DNA of 64,000 nucleotides from Rhodanobacter sp. B04 (GCF_002001125.1 NZ_MUNV01000026.1:1-64000); one strand, 5' to 3'. Counted from the first letter of the stretch, positions 28,895 through 38,075 are shown. Program-made: numbers and translations. Notes: a model not told the origin generated them from the sequence alone.

Positions 28895-30049
28895 CTAGGC
28901 CGGTGTCCATGGTGGGTCACCTCGGGCCGGGACGTCCTGCACCACCACGGCCTCGACCGACATCAGCACCACGGCACGGGTCAGCGCCTGCGCCAGCGAG
29001 GGTGACCGATAACTCGCATCGGCGAGCCAGCGGTCCCACACCGAGGGATCCACCTTTTCATTGACGCCGGTGCCTATGCAGCGGTCGAAAGGTGGCTTGA
29101 ACTCCTTGTAGATGCCGCTCATGAATTCCGCGTAGGAATTGCGGGGTACGCCGCTGTCGGCATCGGCGGGCGGCTGCATGATCTCGAGGCAGGCCAGGCC
29201 GGCACCGATCGCCTTGCGCTGCAGCCATGCCAGCGACAGGTCCGGGAGTGGATCGGGCTTGCGCCCGGCGCCATCGCGATCGTTGCCGCCGCCGACGTCG
29301 GAATGCGAACCGATGAACCAGCGTTGTTCGACCTCGATTTGTTCGAGTTTCTTCGAGGTCAGGCTCTCGCCGGGCTTCACGCTGTCCGGATTGCGTGTCC
29401 ATACGGCTGGCGCGAAATCGGCGCGGTGCTCGTCCAGCGCCAGCGCCTGATAGGCATATTTGACGATCTTGCTGAGCTCGGTGTCGTGGAATTGATAGTG
29501 CGAGCGGGCATACGGAAACCACGAAGCGGTATCCGGTATGCCGAGCGAGCCGACCGTATCCCATACCCCGATGAAGTGGATCCCGATCTCGATCGAGTGG
29601 CGGGCGCGAAAGGTTACTGCCGCCGGGTCATCGGGCTTGCTGGTGGTGTCGCGGTAGAAATCGTAGGCGGTGGATATATCCGCGTTGCTTGCGTTGCCGT
29701 CGGCGCCGCGCTTGAGCAGGCCGCATTTGCGGATCAGGCCGCCGAGGCTGCGCGCGGTGTAGGCGCCACGGCTGAAGCCGAACAGATAGAGTTCGTCGCC
29801 GGGTTGCCAAGTGGCGCACAACCAGCGGTAACCGTCGATCACGTTGCTCGACAGGCCATAGCCGAAAGCGCCGCCGAGCAGATGGGTCAGCCCGGGCTTC
29901 ACGCCGACGCCGGGAATGTAGTTGACAAGCTGCTCGATGCCGCCGGCGTCACGCGGCGCGATGAGGCGGCGCAGGCGCTCGACGTTGGTATTCGACTCGG
30001 GCTTGTTCCAGGTGCCGTCGAACAGCAGCACAAGCCTGCGGTTGACCAT
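28895..30049 (-). CDS. DUF2235 alpha/beta-hydrolase-like protein (Tle1-related)
   Basis: A 384-residue protein. It starts RLVLLFDGTWN and has the nucleophile elbow GFSRG (Ser93), then VWDTVGSLGIPD and GSHSDVGGG, the Ser/Asp/His pattern of DUF2235 proteins, which include Tle1 phospholipase effectors of type VI secretion. GGAGGG lies just before ATG 30049. There is no signal peptide and no adjacent vgrG or obvious immunity gene, so an effector role is possible but not shown. Many genomes carry DUF2235 proteins of unknown role. Confidence 0.85.
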   Translation of the reverse strand: MVNRRLVLLFDGTWNKPESNTNVERLRRLIAPRDAGGIEQLVNYIPGVGVKPGLTHLLGGAFGYGLSSNVIDGYRWLCATWQPGDELYLFGFSRGAYTARSLGGLIRKCGLLKRGADGNASNADISTAYDFYRDTTSKPDDPAAVTFRARHSIEIGIHFIGVWDTVGSLGIPDTASWFPYARSHYQFHDTELSKIVKYAYQALALDEHRADFAPAVWTRNPDSVKPGESLTSKKLEQIEVEQRWFIGSHSDVGGGNDRDGAGRKPDPLPDLSLAWLQRKAIGAGLACLEIMQPPADADSGVPRNSYAEFMSGIYKEFKPPFDRCIGTGVNEKVDPSVWDRWLADASYRSPSLAQALTRAVVLMSVEAVVVQDVPARGDPPWTPA

Positions 30050-30331
30050 GGTGCCCTCCAATGCGATCCGTCCATGTGGAGCCTGGGGGGAACTCTAGGC
30101 GGTGACAATGCGCCAGGCCAGTGCCGTGCCGGTGGCCCTTGTGACCGGGTTGGCATGCTGCACAGGCCACGCAGGCGGCGTAATCTTCCGGTTCGATCAG
30201 TGGCGATGGGCGGGCAATCTGGATGGACAGGCAAACACAGGCCGGGCGCGCCCTGTCCATGCGGGAAAGGGGCGGCTGCAACAGTCCAGGTTCCAACCTG
30301 TCGCATGCGGGCGTGCAACGGCGGCCTGCAC

Positions 30332-30922
30332 ATGCCTGATCGGCGCGGCAGGCTTGATCGTGCGTTCTATCGGCGCGATCCGTGCGTGGTCGCCGTGGCG
30401 CTGCTGAACAAGGTCCTGGTCAATGCTGACGGTCGCCGCGGGCGCATCGTGGAGACCGAGGCCTACAACGGGGCACACGACCCCGCGGCACATTCATGGC
30501 ATGGCCGGACGGCGCGCAACACGACGATGTTCGGTGCCCCGGGCCTGCTCTACGTATATTTCACCTACGGCATGCACTGGTGCTGCAATCCGGTATGCGG
30601 GGAAGCAGGCGAGGGTGTCGCAGTGCTGCTGCGTGCGCTGGCGCCACTCAACGGGCTCGATGCGATGCGCACCGCGCGACCTGCCTGCCGCCGTGATCGC
30701 GACCTGTGCCGCGGTCCGGCGCGGCTGTGTCAGGCGATGGGTATCGATGCTGCGCAGGACGGCGTCGATCTGGTCAGCGGCCGCGGCGGTTTCAGCATTG
30801 TCGACGACGGCATGCCGCCACCGGACGTGCCCACGGTGACGGAACGTATCGGCATTACCCGTGCGATGGACAAGCCCTGGCGCTGGTATGTGCCGGGCGA
30901 CCCGCATGTCTCGTGCCGTTGA
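30332..30922 (+). CDS. 3-methyladenine DNA glycosylase (AAG/MPG family)
   Basis: A 196-residue protein of the alkyladenine glycosylase family. Seen: VAVALLNKVLVN, RGRIVETEAYNGAHDPAAHSW with the catalytic Glu and DPAAH motif, GAPGLLYVYFTYGMHWCCN, GVAVLLRAL, and LCRGPARLCQAMGI. It excises alkylated purines in base-excision repair. ATG 30332 gives the usual length; 30305 is an in-frame alternative adding nine residues. The 282 bp before it hold nothing else that I recognise. Confidence 0.92.
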   Translation: MPDRRGRLDRAFYRRDPCVVAVALLNKVLVNADGRRGRIVETEAYNGAHDPAAHSWHGRTARNTTMFGAPGLLYVYFTYGMHWCCNPVCGEAGEGVAVLLRALAPLNGLDAMRTARPACRRDRDLCRGPARLCQAMGIDAAQDGVDLVSGRGGFSIVDDGMPPPDVPTVTERIGITRAMDKPWRWYVPGDPHVSCR

Positions 30923-30948
30923 GTCGGAGGCGGCCGGGTGACACGCTT

Positions 30949-31446
30949 TCAGACCAGGCCGCGCGCCTGCAAGAATGACCTTGCCTCGCCTGCGTCGTGC
31001 TCGAACCAGGCGCGGGTCGAGCCGAGCCGAAACGAATACCCCCAGGCATCCATGTCGGCCATCAGTCGTGCACGTCCCACGCCGGGCAGTTCGTCGGCCA
31101 GCACGATCTGCAGGTAGCAGGTGGCGTCCTCTTCCTCGATCGAGTCGGTCGCATCGGTATGGACGTCCAGACGTCTTTCCGGCGGCAATACGATCAGGTG
31201 GCAGGCTTCGTGCAATAGCGAATGCACCGGTGTGTCGTCGCGGGCATGCACGGCATTGCCGATGATGCCGGCTTCCTCGTCCCCCCAGAAACTGCCGGGG
31301 ATCGGTTGGCCGGGCCCGACCCGGTGAAGCTGCAGGCCGAAGCGGGCAAGCAGGGCTGCGGGCGCGTCGAAGCCGAGCTGGCGCAGCCGCATCACGCCGT
31401 CGGCAGGGGCGCTGGATTCTTGCTGGATGTCGGTTTCAGGGTGCAT
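30949..31446 (-). CDS. Hypothetical protein with HExxH zinc-protease-like motif
   Basis: A 165-residue protein without signal peptide. The central HSLLHEACHLIV has a canonical HExxH (His79, Glu80, His83), and EEEDATCYLQIVLA about 25 residues later could give the third (Glu) ligand of a gluzincin-type site. The C-terminal part is rich in aromatic residues (WGYSFRLGSTRAWFEHD). The family is not one I can name. Lies 78 bp beyond minE on the same strand. Activity is inference from the motif only. Confidence 0.7.
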   Translation of the reverse strand: MHPETDIQQESSAPADGVMRLRQLGFDAPAALLARFGLQLHRVGPGQPIPGSFWGDEEAGIIGNAVHARDDTPVHSLLHEACHLIVLPPERRLDVHTDATDSIEEEDATCYLQIVLADELPGVGRARLMADMDAWGYSFRLGSTRAWFEHDAGEARSFLQARGLV

Positions 31447-31524
31447 GCGCGTGCGCGGACCGCGCGGGTCGGCAGGCCGGAAGCCAGGCTAGGCATGGCT
31501 TCCGGCGATAACGGTTGGCGAACG

Positions 31525-31791
31525 TTACACGGCCGCCGGCTTGCCTTCGGGCAAGGCGACCGACAGCTCGAGGATCTCGTGACCACTGTCGCGCTCGACG
31601 TTGATGTTGATCGCCTCAATGTCGACGTGGACGTATTTCTTGATCACTTCGAGCAATTCATTGCGCATCATCGGCAGGTAGTCCGGTGCGCCGCGGGTGG
31701 ATCGCTCCTGCGCCACGATGATGCGCAGGCGTTCCCTGGCCACGCTGGCGGTCGCTTCCGGTTTGCGCTTCAGGAAATCAAGAATGCCCAT
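31525..31791 (-). CDS. minE: Cell division topological specificity factor
   Basis: An 88-residue MinE. It begins MGILDFLKRK, the membrane-targeting and MinD-contact helix, followed by VARERLRIIVAQERS (anti-MinCD region) and the C-terminal dimerisation domain ending in SVALPEG. It drives MinD ATP hydrolysis and pole-to-pole oscillation. The ATG at 31791 is chosen over 31800. It starts five bases after minD and is last in the GNAT-minC-minD-minE operon. Confidence 0.96.
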   Translation of the reverse strand: MGILDFLKRKPEATASVARERLRIIVAQERSTRGAPDYLPMMRNELLEVIKKYVHVDIEAININVERDSGHEILELSVALPEGKPAAV

Positions 31792-31796
31792 CGTGA

Positions 31797-32612
31797 TCAA
31801 CCTCCGAACACGCGCTGGAGAAAGCCCTTCTTGGGCACGTCGATGAAGCGCAGCGGACGCTCTTCGCCGAGGATTCGAGCCACGGTGTCGCTATAGGCCT
31901 GACCGGCGTGTGAATTGGCATCGACGATCACCGGGATGCCGTTGTTGGAGGCGGTCAGCACGTTTTCCGATTCGGGGATCACTCCGACCACCTCGATGCC
32001 GAGGATTTCCTCGACATCCTTCACGCTGAGCATTTCGCCGATCGCGACGCGGGCCGGGTTGTAACGGGTCAGCAGCAGGTGTTGGGTAACCGCGCCTTCG
32101 CCGCGCTCGGCGCGCCGGGTCTTGCTGGCGAGCAGGCCAAGGATGCGGTCCGAGTCGCGCACCGAGGAGACTTCCGGGTTCACCACCACGACGGCGTGAT
32201 CGGCGAAGTACATCGCCAAGTGTGCGCCTTTCTCGATGCCGGCCGGCGAGTCGCACACGATGTAGTCGAAACCATCCTCCGAGAGGCCATCGAGCACCTT
32301 CTCGACGCCTTCCTGGGTCAGCGCATCCTTGTCGCGCGTCTGGCTGGCGGCCAGCACGTACAGGTTGTCGTGGCGCTTGTCCTTGATCAGCGACTGCTTC
32401 AGCGTGGCCTCGCCGTGCACCACGTTGACGAAGTCGTACACCACGCGCCGCTCGCAACCCATGATCAGGTCGAGGTTGCGCAGGCCGACGTCGAAATCGA
32501 TCACGGCAACTTTCTTGCCGGCCATCGCCAGGCCGGTGGCAAGCGAGGCGCTGGTCGTCGTCTTGCCGACGCCGCCCTTGCCGGAGGTGACAACGATAAT
32601 CTCAGCAGTCAA
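31797..32612 (-). CDS. minD: Septum site-determining ATPase MinD
   Basis: A 271-residue ParA/MinD ATPase, near the E. coli length of 270. It has the deviant Walker A KGGVGKTT (residues 12-19), DFDVGLRNLDL (switch I region), CDSPAGIE (Walker B) and a C-terminal amphipathic helix PKKGFLQRVFGG for membrane binding. With ATP it binds the inner membrane and recruits MinC. Follows minC by 48 bp. Confidence 0.98.
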   Translation of the reverse strand: MTAEIIVVTSGKGGVGKTTTSASLATGLAMAGKKVAVIDFDVGLRNLDLIMGCERRVVYDFVNVVHGEATLKQSLIKDKRHDNLYVLAASQTRDKDALTQEGVEKVLDGLSEDGFDYIVCDSPAGIEKGAHLAMYFADHAVVVVNPEVSSVRDSDRILGLLASKTRRAERGEGAVTQHLLLTRYNPARVAIGEMLSVKDVEEILGIEVVGVIPESENVLTASNNGIPVIVDANSHAGQAYSDTVARILGEERPLRFIDVPKKGFLQRVFGG

Positions 32613-32660
32613 TGGCCCATCTCCCGGTGTAGTTCTTGTTGTCGTTCTTGTTGTCGATGA

Positions 32661-33440
32661 TCACAGCTTTGCGATCAACAGTTTTTCGCCTTCGAGCCAG
32701 CATTGCACGGACTGGCCTTTGAGGTCGTCAGGAATTTGTTCGAACACGCGATAGTGGCCGGCGATCGCCACCAGCTCGGCGCGGAAGTCGGAGACGAAGA
32801 TGCGCGCCTTTTCGTCGCCCTGCGCACCGGCCATGGCACGACCGCGCAGGCCACCGTAGACGTGGATGTTGCCGTCGGCGATCACCTCGGCACCGTTGGC
32901 GATGGCGCCGGTGACGATCAGGTCGCGATCGCGCGCGTAGATCTGCTGACCCGAACGCACCGAACCGGCATGGTGCTGGGCACCCTGCATGCCGCCGGGC
33001 GTCGGCGCGGACAGGATCGGCTCGCGCTGAGCCGGTACCGGCGTCTCGGCGCGAGCGGCAGGTTCAATGGCGACCGGGCTCGGGCCGCCGCTGGCCGGCT
33101 CGTAAGCCGCGCGGAATTTGGCGATCAGCGGCAACCCCATGCGCCTGGCCAGCGCCTCGGTCTCGCTGGTGCCATAGGCCAGGCCCACCGGCAGCATGCC
33201 CGCGCTGCGCACGGCCTCAAGCATGGCGTCGACGGTGCCGTCGTCCGGCAGATTGAGCAGGTGGCTCAGGTCCAGCACCACCGCGGCACGGGAAAACATC
33301 TGTGGTGCGGCATGCACGCGGCGTTCCAGTTCATCGCACAGTGCGGCAGCGTCGACCCGGCGCACACGCACGCAGGCAATGCCGACCTGGCCGAAGCGCA
33401 GGTCGCAGGCGTCGTTTGTTGTATCCATTTTTGCATTCAT
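32661..33440 (-). CDS. minC: Septum site-determining protein MinC
   Basis: A 259-residue FtsZ inhibitor. The N-terminal domain (about 1-110) would antagonise FtsZ. A variable Pro/Ala-rich linker (about 115-155) is followed by the C-terminal beta-helix domain with VRSGQQIYARDRDLIVTGA, ADGNIHVYGGLRGRAMAG and the MinD-binding region. ATG 33440 overlaps the TGA of the upstream GNAT gene (ATGA); an in-frame ATG at 33428 is less well placed. Confidence 0.96.
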   Translation of the reverse strand: MNAKMDTTNDACDLRFGQVGIACVRVRRVDAAALCDELERRVHAAPQMFSRAAVVLDLSHLLNLPDDGTVDAMLEAVRSAGMLPVGLAYGTSETEALARRMGLPLIAKFRAAYEPASGGPSPVAIEPAARAETPVPAQREPILSAPTPGGMQGAQHHAGSVRSGQQIYARDRDLIVTGAIANGAEVIADGNIHVYGGLRGRAMAGAQGDEKARIFVSDFRAELVAIAGHYRVFEQIPDDLKGQSVQCWLEGEKLLIAKL

Positions 33441-34057
33441 GGGCGCCGCTCTCCAGCGAGGCGGCGCGGGGTGGAATGAGATACGGAAGAGCGGTCGCGC
33501 TCGGCCAGCCAGGGCACGTCGGGCAGGCCGCCGCGATCCAGGTAGGTCTCGCGCACGTAGGCGTAGCTGGGCAGGTCCCTGGCCAGCAGGCTCACCTGCG
33601 GACCATGTTCGCCCATGCGCTGCTGGCCCACTTCCTGGAAGCCGTAGGTACCGTGGAACAGCACTACCACGTCGTCGCGCGGTTCCAGGAACACCTCGCA
33701 GGTGAGCAGCGGCACGCGCACCTCGGCGTAGCTGTGCACGTCGCAATAGAAGATGCGGCCCAGGCCATGGCGACGATAGGCATTCGCGATCACGATGCGG
33801 TCGATGTAGACGAATTGCGGGTAATGCCTGGCGAACCAGCGGTAGTTGGGACTTTCGTAATCGCCGCCTTCGCGCAGCGCGATCAGGAATCCGGCGAGGT
33901 GGCCGTCGATCTCGGCCACACGGAAATACTCGGCATGCTCGTAGAAATAGCGCAGCCGGGTGGCGTCGAGGGCGAGGATGGAGCGGCCGGCAGCGTTGTT
34001 GAGCGCCAGCACGGCATCCAGGTCGTGCTCGCGCACGTCGCGGATGGCAAGGGCCAT
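33437..34057 (-). CDS. GNAT family N-acetyltransferase, first gene of the min operon
   Basis: A 206-residue GNAT-fold protein: IRDVREHDLDAVLALNNA at the N-terminus, FRVAEIDGHLAGFLIAL (beta-strand core) and the acetyl-CoA motif IDRIVIANAYRRHGLGRIF (Q/RxxGxG/A type). It would transfer an acetyl group from acetyl-CoA to an unknown amine. The four-base overlap with minC implies coupled translation. Whether it modifies a division protein is speculation. The C-terminal 20 residues are poorly structured. Confidence 0.88.
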   Translation of the reverse strand: MALAIRDVREHDLDAVLALNNAAGRSILALDATRLRYFYEHAEYFRVAEIDGHLAGFLIALREGGDYESPNYRWFARHYPQFVYIDRIVIANAYRRHGLGRIFYCDVHSYAEVRVPLLTCEVFLEPRDDVVVLFHGTYGFQEVGQQRMGEHGPQVSLLARDLPSYAYVRETYLDRGGLPDVPWLAERDRSSVSHSTPRRLAGERRP

Positions 34058-34217
34058 TCGTTGCTCCGCAATGACATGGGTACAGGAACCAAGGCCGACG
34101 GGTCGACCTCATACATGGGCGCATTATGGCATGCGGCCGGGGCCGGCACATCTCGCAAGGGCACATGTAAAGGCTTCGTAAAGCAGCGGTAGCACGGAAT
34201 TTGCCGCGGCGACAGGC

Positions 34218-35492
34218 ATGACTTCTCGCGCATTGCGCGAAAATCGCGCACGGCCAATGATGCGTCGCATGCGCTGGCCATTTTTCAACCACATTCGTCT
34301 GCTCCGCTATGCGGGTTTCTTCACCTACCTGTCGGTGGGCACGCCGCTGATCACCAACTGGGCCACCGAGCGCCTCAATCAACTGCAGCGCCCGAATTTC
34401 TCGCTGCTGTTGTGGACGCTGTGCTATCTGGTTTTCGGTCTGATGTACTGGCTGCTGACCAGCAATCTCGGCTCACGGCGTTACCCGGGCCTGAAACTGC
34501 TCGGGCTGGCCCTCATGACGGCGGCGGCCATGGCGGTGGGCTGGTACAGCCACAGCGGGCTGTCGGCGATGCTGATGGTGGTCGCCTCGGTGGCGCTGCC
34601 CTGGCTGCTGCCGTTCTGGCTCGCGGTGTTCTGGCTGGTGTTCCAGCAGCTGATCCTGGTGCCGATCTTCGCTACCTTTCCGGAGTATGACCACAGCTTC
34701 ACGCTGAGTTTCCTGCAGGCCAGCCTGTACCTGGGCATCGCCGTGTTGGTGTTTGTGGCCTCGGCCGTGGCCAGCCAGCAGACCGAGGAGCGCGAGGCAC
34801 AGCGCAGGCTCAATTCCGAACTGCGCGCCACGCGCGCGCTGCTGGCTGAATCCAGCCGCATCGCGGAACGCATGCGTATCGCCCGCGACCTGCACGATCT
34901 GATCGGCCATCACTTGACCGCGCTCAGCCTGAACCTGGAAGTGGCCAGCCACCTCACCAACGAAGCTGCCGGTGCGCATGTGCGCAAGGCGCAGAGCACG
35001 GCCAGGCTGCTGCTGGCCGATGTGCGTGAAGTGGTCAGCGAGCTGCGCCAGGACGATGCGATCGATTTGACCCAGGCCTTGCGCAGCCTCACCGAGGGCG
35101 TGCCTGGACTGAACGTGCACGTGATCATGCCGCCGCGCTTCAGCGTGGAGGATCCGCGGCGCGCGCAAGTGTTGCTGCGCTGCGCGCAGGAGATCATCAC
35201 GAATACCGCCAGGCATGCCGGTGCGCGCAACCTGTGGCTCAATTTTGCCTATGCCGACGCCAGCCTGCTGGGCCTGCATGCACGCGACGACGGGCGTGGC
35301 GTCGACCAGATCGAACCCGGCAACGGCCTGTCCGGCATGCGCGAACGGTTGGTCGAGTTCGGTGGCAGCCTGACGTTGGATACCGCGACGGGACGGGGTT
35401 TCGCCCTGACCGTGCGCCTGCCACTGGGCGAACACACCGCACTGGCGCATGCGCCGTCACGATTTGAGCCGCCGGCGCTGAATGTGTCGTAA
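34218..35492 (+). CDS. Sensor histidine kinase, DesK/NarX-type (HisKA_3)
   Basis: About 424 residues. The N-terminal half has five or six hydrophobic helices (about residues 28-185) with little periplasmic loop, as in DesK or membrane-stress sensors. The dimerisation region has MRIARDLHDLIGHHLTALSLNLE with the phospho-accepting His226, followed by the ATPase domain (EIITNTARHAGA as N-box, ARDDGRGVDQIEPGNGLSGMRERL as G-boxes). The start is uncertain: ATGs at 34218, 34257 and 34260 all lack a clear ribosome site. Its partner regulator begins 97 bp downstream. Confidence 0.9.
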   Translation: MTSRALRENRARPMMRRMRWPFFNHIRLLRYAGFFTYLSVGTPLITNWATERLNQLQRPNFSLLLWTLCYLVFGLMYWLLTSNLGSRRYPGLKLLGLALMTAAAMAVGWYSHSGLSAMLMVVASVALPWLLPFWLAVFWLVFQQLILVPIFATFPEYDHSFTLSFLQASLYLGIAVLVFVASAVASQQTEEREAQRRLNSELRATRALLAESSRIAERMRIARDLHDLIGHHLTALSLNLEVASHLTNEAAGAHVRKAQSTARLLLADVREVVSELRQDDAIDLTQALRSLTEGVPGLNVHVIMPPRFSVEDPRRAQVLLRCAQEIITNTARHAGARNLWLNFAYADASLLGLHARDDGRGVDQIEPGNGLSGMRERLVEFGGSLTLDTATGRGFALTVRLPLGEHTALAHAPSRFEPPALNVS

Positions 35493-35589
35493 TTAATGTT
35501 GATGGCTCACGCCGGCATGGCAGAATGCGTTTTTGCCGGCCTGCCGGTTTCAAATCACCCCCTGAATCACGTTTCTCCGAGGATGCGCG

Positions 35590-36231
35590 ATGATCTCCGT
35601 TTGTCTCGTCGACGACCAGAATCTGGTGCGCCAGGGGGTCCGCTCGCTGCTTGACCTGGCTGAAGATATCCGTGTGATTGGCGAATGTGCCGACGGTGCC
35701 CAGGCGGTGCTGGAGATCCCGCGGATCAGGCCCGACGTGGTGTTGCTGGATCTGCGCATGCCGAACATGAGCGGGCTGGAGGTGCTGCAGGCACTGTCGG
35801 CGCGCAACGAGCTGCCTCCCACCATCATCCTCACCACCTTCGACGACGATCAACTGGTCCTGCAGGGCCTCAAGGCCGGTGCCCGCGGCTATCTGCTGAA
35901 GGATGTTTCGCTGGAGCAACTGGTGGAGGCGGTGCGCACGGTCGCCGGTGGCGGCTCGCTGGTGGCGCCGATGGTCACCCAGCGGCTGATGGCGGGGGTG
36001 TCGCGGATGCAAAACCATTTCACCAGCCTGGAACAGCCCGATCCGCTGACCGAGCGCGAAACCGAGATCCTGCGGCTGCTGTCCGGCGGCTACAGCAACA
36101 AGGAAATCGCCAACTCGCTGAAGGTGGCCGAAGGTACGGTGAAAAACCACGTTTCCAACATCCTTTCCAAGCTGGGCGTGCGCGACCGCACCCGGGCGGT
36201 GTTGAAGGCGCTGGAAATGGGCATCGTCTGA
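35590..36231 (+). CDS. NarL/LuxR family response regulator
   Basis: A 213-residue protein with a receiver domain (acidic pair Asp8/Asp9, phospho-acceptor Asp54 in VLLDLRMPN, Thr/Lys switch residues in ILTTFDDD and LLKDVS) and a C-terminal LuxR helix-turn-helix (LTERETEILRLLSGGYSNKEIANSL through VKNHVSNILSKLG). It pairs with the adjacent kinase. Targets are unknown; the 287-bp gap and the SRPBCC gene downstream are candidates. Confidence 0.94.
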   Translation: MISVCLVDDQNLVRQGVRSLLDLAEDIRVIGECADGAQAVLEIPRIRPDVVLLDLRMPNMSGLEVLQALSARNELPPTIILTTFDDDQLVLQGLKAGARGYLLKDVSLEQLVEAVRTVAGGGSLVAPMVTQRLMAGVSRMQNHFTSLEQPDPLTERETEILRLLSGGYSNKEIANSLKVAEGTVKNHVSNILSKLGVRDRTRAVLKALEMGIV

Positions 36232-36518
36232 GGCCGACTGGCCTGGAGGCTGCCCGCAGGCGCGGCGGCACGGCGCTGGCGAGACAAGTTCGGTGGCAGG
36301 TCTTGCGTGGCGCGATGTCTGTTTTTCCTCGTTTTTTTGGCCATCCAGAAGTGCGTGCAGCGGCAGATGGCGTTCCAGCCCGCGAGCAAGTAACATCCGT
36401 AGCTTCGGCGTTTGCCGACCCCCTGTCATGGCCCTCGGAACGACCCTTCGGGCAGGCGCGCGTGGCGCTGGGGCGACATCTTTAGGTATGGCGTAAGAGA
36501 CGCTCGGAGAACTCTGGA

Positions 36519-37877
36519 ATGATGCGTGTCCTTGAATTTCTTGTTGCACTGGTCATCGTCGCGGTGATCGGTGTGGTGGCGGCCGTGGTCATGCCCGGCA
36601 GTGGTCATGTGGAACGCCAGCTGGTGATCGGCAAGGACATGCGCCAGGTCTACGATGTGCTCAACAACTTCCGCCGGCTGCCGGACTACGTCGTGCTGCG
36701 CAACTATGATCGCAATGCGCAGTTCAGCTTTTCCGGCAAGGCCTTTGGCCCAGGTGCCGAAGTCAGCTGGACCAGCAACGATCCCAAGGTGGGCAACGGT
36801 GGCTTGACCGTCGCCAGCGCCACGCCGGATTTCGACAAGATCGACAGCAACACCAAGACTGCCAGCGTCGTCTGGAACCTGGACAACGACTGGCGCGGCT
36901 TCGACAAGCATTTCACGCTGGACCTGGAGCGCCAGGGCAGCCGCGGCCAGCTCACCCAGGTGACCTGGTCGTATGACGTGGCCTACGGCTGGAACCTGAT
37001 CAACCGGTTTTCCAGCATGTACATCCATGGCGATCCCGATGCCTTCGTGCAGTTCAGCCTGAACAACCTGCAGAACGTGCTGGCCGGCGTGGCGAATGTC
37101 GATTACAGCCAGCTGGTTCCGTACATCGAGCAGACCCAGCCTACGCCGGTGCTGCTGATCTCCACCTCGACCCAGCGCAAGGATGGCAACGACGCGGTTG
37201 ATGACGAGGTCGCCAAGGTATCGACCCAACTGCAGGCCGAGGCCAAGAAGCTGGGCGTGAACGTGACCGGTACGCCGATCCTGTTCATCACCAACTTCGG
37301 TGACCAGACCTTCGGTTTTGATGTGGCGCTGCCGATCGACTCCAGCACGCTTAGCGTCAATGGCCAGAGCACGCAGCTGACCGCACCGACCGCACCGTCG
37401 CTGGATGCATCCGCTGCTCCGGCCGAGGGCAGCAGCGCAGGTGCCGCCAGCAGCGCCACGCTCGCGGCGGGTAGCCATGACCGCTTCGGTCGCCTGGTGG
37501 TGGATGGCAATGTGCGCGCCACGCTGGCGTTTGGCGGCGCGGCGCTGAAGGGTGTCTGGAACGGCACGTTCGCCGGCGTCCCGCAGACCCGCGAAATGCT
37601 GAAGGCCTATGCGCAAACCCATGGCTACACCTTCGACGAGGTGGTCAGCCCGGTCTACGACATCGTGGCCACGCCGGCGCAGAAGGACGCCAGTGGCAGC
37701 ATCACCCGCTACGCCAAGTACAACGTGTTCCTGCCGATCACCAACGCGCCGACACAGACGCCGGAGCAGATCGCCGGCATCCAGCCGCCGTCGCCCGATT
37801 CGGATGCCCCGGCAGCTTCCGGCACCGCGCCGGCTCCGGCCAGCACGGCTGCCGCACCGGCCAGTGCCGCTCAGTAA
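36519..37877 (+). CDS. Membrane-anchored SRPBCC (polyketide cyclase/START-like) protein
   Basis: A 452-residue protein with one N-terminal transmembrane helix (about 6-25), then a START-like domain (RQLVIGKDMRQVYDVLNNFRRLPDYV, FGPGAEVSWTSNDPKVG) to about residue 200, a second region that looks like a GyrI/SOUL-type effector-binding domain (about 205-430), and Ala/Pro/Ser-rich low-complexity stretches near 290-325 and at the C-terminus. GGAG precedes ATG 36519. Ligand unknown. A strong terminator follows. The 287 bp upstream show T-tracts but no feature I can name. Confidence 0.75.
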   Translation: MMRVLEFLVALVIVAVIGVVAAVVMPGSGHVERQLVIGKDMRQVYDVLNNFRRLPDYVVLRNYDRNAQFSFSGKAFGPGAEVSWTSNDPKVGNGGLTVASATPDFDKIDSNTKTASVVWNLDNDWRGFDKHFTLDLERQGSRGQLTQVTWSYDVAYGWNLINRFSSMYIHGDPDAFVQFSLNNLQNVLAGVANVDYSQLVPYIEQTQPTPVLLISTSTQRKDGNDAVDDEVAKVSTQLQAEAKKLGVNVTGTPILFITNFGDQTFGFDVALPIDSSTLSVNGQSTQLTAPTAPSLDASAAPAEGSSAGAASSATLAAGSHDRFGRLVVDGNVRATLAFGGAALKGVWNGTFAGVPQTREMLKAYAQTHGYTFDEVVSPVYDIVATPAQKDASGSITRYAKYNVFLPITNAPTQTPEQIAGIQPPSPDSDAPAASGTAPAPASTAAAPASAAQ

Positions 37878-37902
37878 GAGCCAAGGCCGGTCGCAAGACT
37901 CG

Positions 37903-37935
37903 AAAGGCCCTTCCGACGGAAGGGCCTTTTCTTTA
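37903..37935 (+). terminator. Strong rho-independent terminator
   Basis: A perfect 12-bp stem AAAGGCCCTTCC (37903-37914) and GGAAGGGCCTTT (37918-37929) with a 3-nt loop, followed by TTCTTT. It closes the SRPBCC gene 25 bp after its stop. Confidence 0.92.
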
Positions 37936-38075
37936 TCGGCATCTGCCAGCGTCTGGCCGCCGGCATCCGCCGAATTTCCCGGGTGTCTTGCGGTACATTG
38001 CCGGACACTCCACGTCGTAAACAGCCACGGTTGCCGGCAATCGTTGGTGCGTTCAAGCACAGTCTCACACCGGAC

